From contig CAYHHE010000003.1 of NCBI GenBank assembly GCA_964356295.1, forward strand, positions 1-64,000: a stretch of DNA of 64,000 bases, in the 5' to 3' direction. The stretch's first letter is position 1. Each line of letters starts with the position of its first letter. The DNA is from CAVQGZ01 sp964356295. GTDB taxonomy: Bacteria > Actinomycetota > Actinomycetes > Jiangellales > Jiangellaceae. The notes beneath the pieces were generated by a model. It worked only from the letters and a program-made list of their open reading frames with translations, was not told the DNA's origin and made no database searches. Both the position numbers and the translations under genes were made by a program. Below are positions 58,191 through 64,000 of the stretch, in pieces.

Positions 58191-58524
58191 GATCCGGCTC
58201 ACTGCTCTCGATCCGTCCCAGGGCAGCGAAGCGAGCAAGCGACGCCCGGCCGTCCTCGTCAGCAACGATCGCGCCAACGCCACCGCCGCGCGACTTGGCC
58301 GAGGCGTGGTCACGGTGGTCCCGGTCACCAGCAACGTCACCCGGGTGTTCCCGTTCCAGGTCCTGCTGCCCGCCGGCGAGACCGGTCTGCGAGTGGACTC
58401 CAAAGCGCAGGGGGAGCAGATCCGCTCGGTGTCGGTGCAGCGGCTGGGCTCGGTCGTCGGCCGCGTCCCGCCTCACCTGATGGAACGACTGGACGGCGCC
58501 CTGCGCACCCACCTCCAGCTGTAG
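58177..58524 (+). CDS. mazF: MazF-family endoribonuclease toxin
   Basis: 115 residues. GEIRLTALDPSQGSEASKRRP is the N-terminal strand and loop, PAVLVSNDRAN follows, GVVTVVPVTSNV lies in the middle and SKAQGEQIRSVSVQRLG near the end, the standard MazF/PemK pattern (here RLTALDP replaces the usual WxxxLDP start). ATG 58177 overlaps the antitoxin by 14 bp. It cuts single-stranded RNA at a short sequence; the cleavage site is unknown. Confidence 0.9.
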   Translation: MLRGEIRLTALDPSQGSEASKRRPAVLVSNDRANATAARLGRGVVTVVPVTSNVTRVFPFQVLLPAGETGLRVDSKAQGEQIRSVSVQRLGSVVGRVPPHLMERLDGALRTHLQL

Positions 58525-58667
58525 GCGCGAGCGATCCCGCGGCGCTGTCTCCTGGCTTCCTGTCAGCGATCGACCGCTACGACTGCCGCACCGGCGGCTC
58601 CTACCGTCACGTGCATTGCTGGCAGGCTGACGTGCGCGTGGGAGCCGTCCGCGCTGAAGGAGGAGAG

Positions 58668-59084
58668 ATGGACTGGAAGCTCGAGCTGGTCGTCGTCCCC
58701 GTCTCGGACACCGACCGCGCCAAGGCCTTCTACGTCGACCGGCTGGGCTTTCGCCTCGATGTCGACCACACCGCAGGGGAGCACTTCCGGGTCGTCCAGG
58801 TGACCCCGCCCGGCTCGGCGTGCTCCCTCACCTTCGGGATCAACGTCGGAGGGGGCGAGCCGGGCACCCTCAAGGGCCTTCACCTGGTGGTCGACGACAT
58901 CGAGGCCGCGGCGGCGCACCTCGACAGTGCGGGCATCATGCACAGCGGGCTGCAGCACTTCGAGGACGGTCGCCCCACCCCCGGCCTCGACCCGAAGCGC
59001 AGCGACTACGGCTCCTACGTGTTCTTCTCCGACCCCGACGGAAACGCGTGGGCCGTCCAGGAGGTCGGTCACAACCGTGGTTGA
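58668..59084 (+). CDS. VOC superfamily (glyoxalase/bleomycin-resistance-like) protein
   Basis: 138 residues with the paired beta-alpha-beta fold: KLELVVVPVSDTDRAKAFYV, GFRLDVDHTAGEHFRVVQ, GLHLVVDDIEAAAAHLDSAG and YGSYVFFSDPDGNAWAVQEV. ATG 58668 has a strong AAGGAGGAG. Such proteins act as lyases, dioxygenases or drug binders; no substrate is indicated. It is separated from the arsenic-type operon by a family A repeat. Confidence 0.85.
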   Translation: MDWKLELVVVPVSDTDRAKAFYVDRLGFRLDVDHTAGEHFRVVQVTPPGSACSLTFGINVGGGEPGTLKGLHLVVDDIEAAAAHLDSAGIMHSGLQHFEDGRPTPGLDPKRSDYGSYVFFSDPDGNAWAVQEVGHNRG

Positions 59085-59126
59085 GCCGATCGGGCCAGCG
59101 CCAGCGGCGCAGAGGGGCACCACGAT

Positions 59127-59185
59127 TCGATCTTGACGGAAACGCCGTATCGAGGCCGTCCAATCGGCTCTTTCGTCAAGATCGC
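59127..59185. repeat. Palindromic repeat family A, copy 3
   Basis: CGATCTTGACG (59128-59138) and CGTCAAGATCG (59174-59184), a perfect 11-bp inverted repeat, with a further imperfect inner stem (GAAACGCCGTAT against AAAGAGCCGATT on the other strand). Length and internal sequence match the copies at 4033-4093 and 50309-50367. Confidence 0.85.
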
Positions 59186-59203
59186 GGCCTGAGTGGGGCG
59201 GCC

Positions 59204-59250
59204 GAGGCGGTGGGAGGAGGCGGTGGGACGAGGCGGTGGGACGAGGCGGG
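59204..59250. repeat. 13-bp tandem repeat
   Basis: Three copies of GAGGCGGTGGGAC (first with G at the last base) at 59204-59242 plus a partial fourth. It is directly downstream of a family A copy and upstream of the arsR-arsC promoter, with no coding sense. Confidence 0.8.
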
Positions 59251-59275
59251 GCAGTCCCCGTGGCTCCGCCCGGGG

Positions 59276-59308
59276 TTGACGTGGAGACGTGGCTCAGCCA
59301 ATATTGAG
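59276..59308 (+). promoter_or_regulatory. Probable promoter and ArsR-type operator of the arsenic operon
   Basis: TTGACG (59276-59281) is a -35 candidate, with CAATAT (59299-59304) 17 bp later as a weak -10. CTCA-N8-TGAG (59293-59308) centred on AATATT is a dyad across the -10, suitable for ArsR repression. The gene start is four bases further on, so a short or leaderless transcript is expected. Confidence 0.5.
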
Positions 59309-59311
59309 GCA

Positions 59312-60001
59312 ATGTCCGCTGAACGAAATGCCGAGCGCCGGCTGCGCGGGTTGCAGGCATTGGCCGACCCGGTGCGCCTGGCCGTGGTGGACGGGCTTGT
59401 GCTCGGGGACGCCTCGCCGAGGGACCTCGCCGCCGAGCTCGGGGTCCCGGGGAACCTGCTGGCGCACCATCTGAAGGTGCTGCAGGAGGCCGGGATCGTG
59501 CGACGGGTGCAGTCGGAGGCAGATCGCCGCCGGGCCTATCTTCAGCTGGTGCCGGGCTCGCTCGAGGGGCTTCTGCCCGGTGTGCCGAGCCGCACGGCGC
59601 CCAGGGTGGTGTTCGTGTGCACGCACAACTCGGCGCGATCCCAGCTGGCAGCAGCGGTGTGGCGCACCCGGAGCGAGGTGCCGGTGGCCTCCGGCGGGAC
59701 CCACCCGGCCAAGGCCGTGAACCCAGGGGCTGCGGCGGTGGCCAGGCGGCACGGGCTGCGGCTGGACCGCGTGCGGCCGGTGCACGTGGACGAGGTGCTC
59801 GAACCCCCGGACCTGGTGGTGTCGGTGTGTGACTCCGCGCACGAGGAGCTCGAGGAGACGGGGCGGGAGCACCTGCACTGGTCGGTGCCGGACCCTGTCC
59901 GGGTGGGAACGGACCAGGCGTTCGAGCAGGCCTACGAGATGGTCGCGGGTCGGGTGGTCCGGCTCGCGGAGAGCGTGACGAGGAACGGAGCGGCAGCATG
60001 A
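59312..60001 (+). CDS. ArsR-family regulator fused to arsenate reductase-like (LMW phosphatase fold) domain
   Basis: 229 residues. About 1-85 is an ArsR winged helix (LQALADPVRLAVVDGLVLGD, LGVPGNLLAHHLKVLQEAG, EADRRRAYLQL). From about 95 a low-molecular-weight phosphatase/ArsC domain follows, with VVFVCTHNSARSQLAAAVW (CxxNxxRS loop) and VVSVCDSAHEE. No ArsR-type CxC metal motif is obvious in the DNA-binding part. ATG 59312. It overlaps arsC by ATGA. Whether the C-terminal domain reduces arsenate or senses it is open. Confidence 0.88.
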   Translation: MSAERNAERRLRGLQALADPVRLAVVDGLVLGDASPRDLAAELGVPGNLLAHHLKVLQEAGIVRRVQSEADRRRAYLQLVPGSLEGLLPGVPSRTAPRVVFVCTHNSARSQLAAAVWRTRSEVPVASGGTHPAKAVNPGAAAVARRHGLRLDRVRPVHVDEVLEPPDLVVSVCDSAHEELEETGREHLHWSVPDPVRVGTDQAFEQAYEMVAGRVVRLAESVTRNGAAA

Positions 60002-60663
60002 GCCCAGAACGGCAGTACAAGCGCCCGGACATCGAGCTGGACCAGCAGCTGGCCCTGAAGACGGCGGCGACGAACCTGCACAAGCGGTTCGACGGGGTGT
60101 TCGGCACCGAGACGATCGAGCGGTTCCTGTACTCGTCCTACGACGAGTTCGCCGGGCGTGCGGTGACGGCGAACTGGCTGCCGCTGCTGGCCGAGCGGTT
60201 CGCCAAGCTGCGGCTCACCGCGCTGGCCAAGGTGGAGGGCAAGGTCACCGACGAGCGGCCGACGGTGCTGTTCCTGTGCGTGCACAACGCGGGGCGCTCG
60301 CAGATGGCGATGGGCTTCTTCCAGCACTACGCCGGGGACCGGGCGGTGGCCTGGTCGGGCGGGTCGGAACCGGGCAGCCAGGTCAACCCGGCCGCGATCG
60401 AGGCGATGGCCGAGGTGGGGATCAACATCTCCGGCGAGTTCCCCAAGCCGTGGACCGACGAGATCGTGCGTGCCGCGGACGTGGTCATCACGATGGGGTG
60501 CGGGGACGCCTGCCCGATCTTCCCGGGCAAGCGGTACGAGGACTGGGTCCTGGACGACCCCGCCGGCCTCGGCGTGGAGGCGGTGCGCCCGATCCGTGCC
60601 GAGATCGAGTCGCGGGTTCAGTCGCTGCTGGCCGAGCTGGACATCCCGGTCCCGGCGGCGTGA
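59998..60663 (+). CDS. arsC: Arsenate reductase (ArsC, LMW phosphatase type) with N-terminal helical domain
   Basis: 221 residues. An N-terminal three-helix domain of about 85 residues (KRFDGVFGTETIERFLYSSY, NWLPLLAERFAKLRL) precedes the ArsC core with VLFLCVHNAGRSQMAMGFF, WSGGSEPG and ITMGCGDACP. The N-terminal extension is common in actinobacterial mycothiol/thioredoxin-coupled arsenate reductases. ATG start overlaps the previous stop. It reduces As(V) to As(III) for export. Confidence 0.88.
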   Translation: MSPERQYKRPDIELDQQLALKTAATNLHKRFDGVFGTETIERFLYSSYDEFAGRAVTANWLPLLAERFAKLRLTALAKVEGKVTDERPTVLFLCVHNAGRSQMAMGFFQHYAGDRAVAWSGGSEPGSQVNPAAIEAMAEVGINISGEFPKPWTDEIVRAADVVITMGCGDACPIFPGKRYEDWVLDDPAGLGVEAVRPIRAEIESRVQSLLAELDIPVPAA

Positions 60664-61394
60664 CCCAGCCGGGTCTGGCCCGGCGCCTGGCCGCGGAGGC
60701 GCTGGGCGCCGGATTGCTGGTCGCGGCCGTCGTCGGGTCCGGGATCATGGCCACCGACCTCACCGATGACGTCGGTCTGGCGCTGCTCATCAACGCCGCG
60801 TCCACGGTGGCCGCGCTCGGGGTGCTGATCTGGACGTTGGGGCCCACGTCGGGCGCCCACTTCAACCCGGCGGTCACCGTGGTGGCTGCCGTCCGCCGCG
60901 AGGTCTCCCCCGGTGAGTCCGGCGGGTACGTGGCCGCCCAGCTGGGCGGGGCGTTCGGTGGGGTGGCGCTGGCGAACGTGATGTTCGGCCTGCCCGCCTG
61001 GGAGCTGTCCACCACCGAGAGGACCGGTGCCGGGCTCTGGCTCGGGGAGGTCGTCGCCACCGCGGGCCTGGTGTGGGTGATCGGCGCCCTGACTCGAACC
61101 GGACGTGGTCACCTGGGTCCGGTGCTGGTAGCGGTCTGGATCGCCGCCGCCTACTTCTTCACGTCCTCGACGTCGTTCGCCAACCCGGCGGTGACGTGGG
61201 GACGGATGTTGACCGACACCTTCACCGGCATCGCCCCGGGATCGGTGCTGCCGTTCGTGGCCGCCCAGCTGGCCGGTGCGGCCGTCGGGTTGGTGTTGAC
61301 CGAGACCTTCCACCCCCGCCGCGGGGTGGTGCCCGAGCCGCTGGACCTCCCCGACCCCGTCCACGAGCCGAGAAGAGTCGGAGGCCGGTCGTGA
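60660..61394 (+). CDS. MIP-family channel (aquaporin/AqpS-like), probable arsenite conduit
   Basis: 244 residues, six membrane helices and two NPA boxes: HFNPAVTVV and FANPAVTWGR. The start GTG 60660 overlaps arsC (GTGA). In Sinorhizobium an aquaglyceroporin, AqpS, sits with ArsC and lets arsenite flow out; this operon has no ArsB or Acr3 pump within the window, so the channel probably does that job. Its narrow filter residues are not resolved here. Confidence 0.88.
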   Translation: MTQPGLARRLAAEALGAGLLVAAVVGSGIMATDLTDDVGLALLINAASTVAALGVLIWTLGPTSGAHFNPAVTVVAAVRREVSPGESGGYVAAQLGGAFGGVALANVMFGLPAWELSTTERTGAGLWLGEVVATAGLVWVIGALTRTGRGHLGPVLVAVWIAAAYFFTSSTSFANPAVTWGRMLTDTFTGIAPGSVLPFVAAQLAGAAVGLVLTETFHPRRGVVPEPLDLPDPVHEPRRVGGRS

Positions 61395-63052
61395 AGATCG
61401 TGGTGATCGGGTCGGTCGCTGCCGGGACCTCGGTGGCGGCCAAGGCGCGCCGCAACACCGAGGCGGCACAGATCGTCATCTACGACCGGGACCGTGACAT
61501 CTCCTACTCCGGCTGCGGCCTGCCCTACTACGTCGGCGGCGAGGTCGACGACATCGAGGACCTACGTCCCCGCGACGCGGCCTGGTTCGCCAAGCGGTAC
61601 CACGTCGCGATCCACACCCGGCACGAGGTGAGCGAGGTCGACCACGCCTCCCGGACTCTGACGGCGCACCGGCTGGACTCCGGGGAGACGCTCACCGACA
61701 CCTACGACGTGCTGGTGCTTGCCACCGGCGTCTCCAGCATCGTTCCGCCGATCCCGGGCGTGGACTCCCCGGGAGTGTTCACCCTGCGATCCCCGGGTGA
61801 CGCCGAGGAGATCCGGGCCTTCGCCGATCGGTGGCGGCCGCAGCGGGCCGTCATCGTCGGTGCGGGCTACATCGGCCTGGAGATGGCCGAGCAGCTCGTC
61901 GGGCGTGGCGTGGACGTCACGATCGTCGAGGCGCAGCAGCACGCGATGCCGCGCATGGATCCGGACATGTCCGCCCGAGTGGACGACGAGCTGCGCCGCC
62001 ACGGCGTGGTCCTGCGCACCGGGTCCACGGTTGCGGCCGTCGAGGGCGAGGCCGGCGTGACCGCAGTGGACCTCTCCGACGGAGAGCGTCTTCCTGCCGA
62101 CCTGGTCGTCCTGGCTGTGGGGGTACGACCGAACATCGACCTTGCCCACCAGATCGGCGTCGAGCTCGGCCCTACCGGGGCCATTGCCGTCGATCGCGCC
62201 ATGCGCACCTCCCTCGAGGACGTCTATGCGGTCGGGGACGTCGCCGAGTCGTACTCGGCGATCACCGGTGAGCCGCAGTGGGTTCCCTTGGGGTCGACAG
62301 CGAACAAGATGGGCCGCATCGCCGGGCACGTCATCACCGGCGGGAAGATCGAGCACCGTGGCATCCTCGGCACGTCCATCGTCCGGGTCTTCGACCTCGC
62401 GGTCGCGCAGACCGGGCTCACGCAGGCCGCTGCTCGGCAGGCCGGGTACGACATCGCAGTACTGCACAACATCAAGCCGGACCACTCCGAGTACCTCGGC
62501 GGGCAGCAGCTGACCATCAAGGCGATCGCCGACCGAGCCACCGGCCGGCTGCTCGGCGCGCAGGTCATCGGGCCAGAGGGCGTGGACAAGCGGGTGGACG
62601 TGCTCGCCACCGCCATCACCTTCGGGGCGACGGTGGGCGACCTGTTCCACCTCGACCTGGCCTATGCCCCGCCGTTCGCCACCACCAAGGACCCTGTGCA
62701 CTACACCGGCATGGCGCTGGACGGGGCGATCAACGGCCACGCCCCGCTCATCACCCCCGCCGAGCTCATCGCAGGCGTATCCGCGGGTGAGACGTGGCAG
62801 GTCGTCGACGTCCGCTCGTCGACCGACCACGCCAAGGGCCACGTCGACGGCGCGGTCAACATCCCCCTCAAGGAGCTCCGCGCTCGGGTGGGCGAGCTGG
62901 ACCCTTCCCTGCCGACGGTGACCTACTGCAACAAGGGCACCACCGGCAACGCCGGCCAGAACGTGCTGCGCAACCTCGGCTTCGCCCGCGTCTACAACCT
63001 CTCCGGCGGCAACAGCAACTATCAGGCCTACCGGCGCGCCGGGCTCGGCTGA
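61391..63052 (+). CDS. CoA-disulfide reductase-like flavoprotein with C-terminal rhodanese domain
   Basis: 553 residues. The N-terminal FAD motif is VVIGSVAAGTSVAAKARR, the redox Cys lies in SYSGCGLPYY, the NAD(P)H motif is VGAGYIGLEMAEQL, and VYAVGDVAE is the FAD-adjacent segment. The rhodanese domain (about 450-553) has WQVVDVRSSTDHAKGHVDGA and the active Cys in YCNKGTTGNAG. GTG 61391 overlaps the channel gene by GTGA, so it is part of the ars transcript. It may regenerate thiols or handle persulfides during arsenic stress; that role is inferred. Confidence 0.87.
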   Translation: MKIVVIGSVAAGTSVAAKARRNTEAAQIVIYDRDRDISYSGCGLPYYVGGEVDDIEDLRPRDAAWFAKRYHVAIHTRHEVSEVDHASRTLTAHRLDSGETLTDTYDVLVLATGVSSIVPPIPGVDSPGVFTLRSPGDAEEIRAFADRWRPQRAVIVGAGYIGLEMAEQLVGRGVDVTIVEAQQHAMPRMDPDMSARVDDELRRHGVVLRTGSTVAAVEGEAGVTAVDLSDGERLPADLVVLAVGVRPNIDLAHQIGVELGPTGAIAVDRAMRTSLEDVYAVGDVAESYSAITGEPQWVPLGSTANKMGRIAGHVITGGKIEHRGILGTSIVRVFDLAVAQTGLTQAAARQAGYDIAVLHNIKPDHSEYLGGQQLTIKAIADRATGRLLGAQVIGPEGVDKRVDVLATAITFGATVGDLFHLDLAYAPPFATTKDPVHYTGMALDGAINGHAPLITPAELIAGVSAGETWQVVDVRSSTDHAKGHVDGAVNIPLKELRARVGELDPSLPTVTYCNKGTTGNAGQNVLRNLGFARVYNLSGGNSNYQAYRRAGLG

Positions 63053-63144
63053 GGCACGGCCGGCTCGAGCCCGACCCGATCTTCGGCTGAGCCCGCGCGC
63101 CGCTGGACGTGCAGCCCGAGCCTCGGCGGCGAGAGGATCGCGTC

Positions 63145-64000
63145 ATGGACGTGATCAGCGCACTGCGTGAGGCGCTGGCCGGCGACGCCGACGCCCACCT
63201 GCTCACCGAGGCGTCGCTGACGGCGTCCTTCGGCACGGACTGGACCCGCCGCTGGTCGTCCCGGCCGCTCGCGGTGGTGCGGCCCGCTGACACCGCCGCA
63301 GTGGCGCGGGTGCTGCGCGCCTGCGGTCAGCACGCGGCACCGGTCGTCCCCCAGGGCGGCAACACCGGACTCGTCGGTGGCTGCGTGCCCCACCGCGACG
63401 ACACCGCGGTGGTGCTGTCGCTGACGCGGCTGACCGACCGCGGCCCGGTGGACCGGGCCGCCCGGCAGGTCACCGTCGGGGCCGGGACCACTCTGGCGGA
63501 TCTGCAGCGGCATGCTCGTGCGGCAGGTCTGGTCTACGGGGTCGACCTCGCCGCGCGCGACACCGCGACCGTCGGCGGGACCGTCGCCACCAACGCCGGT
63601 GGCATGCGCGTCTGCCGGTACGGCGACACCAGCGCCCAGGTCAGCGGCATCGAGGCGGTGCTGGCCGACGGGTCGGTCATGAGCCGTCTCGACGCCCTGC
63701 CCAAGGACGGCGCGGGCTACGACCTCACCTCCCTGCTCGTCGGAAGCGAGGGCACCTTGGCCGTGATCACCGCCGTGCGGGTGCGGCTGCACGAGCCGGA
63801 CCCGCCTGGGGTCACCACGCTCGTGGGCTGCCGCTCGGTCGCAGAGGCGGTGGCGCTGCTGCCCGCGCGTGAGGTCCGGCTCGCCGAGCTGATGACGGCG
63901 GACGGGCTGGACCTCACCTGCGCTGTCGCCTCCCTCCCGCCGCCGCTGCCCTCCCGTTGGCCGGTGTACCTGCTGCTTGAGACGGCTGACCTGCCAGACC
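63145..64000 (+). CDS. FAD-linked oxidase (D-2-hydroxyacid dehydrogenase/GlcD-like), C-terminus cut by window edge
   Basis: At least 285 residues from ATG 63145. The PCMH-type FAD domain has VVPQGGNTGLVGG, GGTVATNAGGMRVCRYGDT and KDGAGYDLTSLLVGSEGTL, matching D-lactate, glycolate and D-2-hydroxyglutarate dehydrogenases. No stop before the end of the window. GAGAGG precedes the ATG. It is 92 bp beyond the ars-type operon and may be independent. Confidence 0.88.
   Translation, partial: MDVISALREALAGDADAHLLTEASLTASFGTDWTRRWSSRPLAVVRPADTAAVARVLRACGQHAAPVVPQGGNTGLVGGCVPHRDDTAVVLSLTRLTDRGPVDRAARQVTVGAGTTLADLQRHARAAGLVYGVDLAARDTATVGGTVATNAGGMRVCRYGDTSAQVSGIEAVLADGSVMSRLDALPKDGAGYDLTSLLVGSEGTLAVITAVRVRLHEPDPPGVTTLVGCRSVAEAVALLPAREVRLAELMTADGLDLTCAVASLPPPLPSRWPVYLLLETADLPD

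Overview
The window is very GC-rich with the strong third-position G/C bias of a high-GC actinobacterium (Actinomycetota). GTG starts and four-base ATGA/GTGA overlaps between neighbouring genes are common. The gene order is the conserved actinobacterial origin-of-replication neighbourhood, matching the Mycobacterium (Rv3907c to Rv0020c) and Streptomyces layouts. Genus cannot be fixed from the sequence. Two runs of exactly 100 N (15984-16083, 49812-49911) and repeated 55-mers at their edges indicate a short-read scaffold, possibly a metagenome bin.

Layout. 1-4.0 kb: a class A penicillin-binding protein (minus strand, truncated by the window edge), divergent from a padR-ino1 operon that makes inositol phosphate for phosphatidylinositol and mycothiol. 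4.2-15.9 kb: an MFS transporter converging on CCA tRNA nucleotidyltransferase, then a nearly gapless plus-strand series: NUDIX hydrolase, DUF6049 protein, MurJ flippase, a membrane pseudokinase, SigM-type ECF sigma factor, zinc anti-sigma factor, and trxB-trxA behind a sigma-R-like promoter. 16.4-20.1 kb: CwlM-like amidase, aminotransferase, D-Ala-D-Ala ligase-like protein. 20.2-25.4 kb: parB-parA-rsmG-khpB-yidC-yidD-rnpA-rpmH on the minus strand with two parS sites. 25.4-36.7 kb: dnaA, oriC spacer, dnaN, gnd, recF, dciA, gyrB, gyrA, DUF3566. 36.7-41.1 kb: tRNA-Ile, a 44-residue DLW-39-like protein, tRNA-Ala, cyclophilin, rhomboid protease, crgA, DUF881 and a TrpG/PabA amidotransferase. 41.1-48.3 kb: the minus-strand cell-growth operon fhaA-fhaB-pstP-rodA-pbpA-pknB. 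48.5-64 kb: a more variable region with tRNA-Leu, an iron-ADH/monooxygenase pair, two divergent geranylgeranyl-reductase-family flavoproteins, EcsC, aat, an Fpg/Nei glycosylase, an AAA ATPase, mazEF, a VOC protein, and an arsenic-type operon (ArsR-ArsC fusion, ArsC, aquaporin, CoA-disulfide reductase-rhodanese), ending in a truncated FAD oxidase.

The genes centre on starting replication and segregating the origin (DnaA, DnaN, RecF, ParAB-parS, gyrase), on envelope growth and its Ser/Thr phosphorylation control (PonA, MurJ, pseudokinase, CwlM, PknB, PstP, FhaA/B, RodA, PbpA, CrgA), and on thiol redox (SigM, thioredoxin).

The most unusual signal is intergenic. One family is a modular array in which GATC nodes recur about every 31-32 bp around a 46-bp central hairpin, at two loci 37 kb apart. 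A second family is a 57-60 bp imperfect palindrome bounded by GATCTTGACG/CGTCAAGATC, present in three full copies and one half copy. Neither corresponds to an element I can name.
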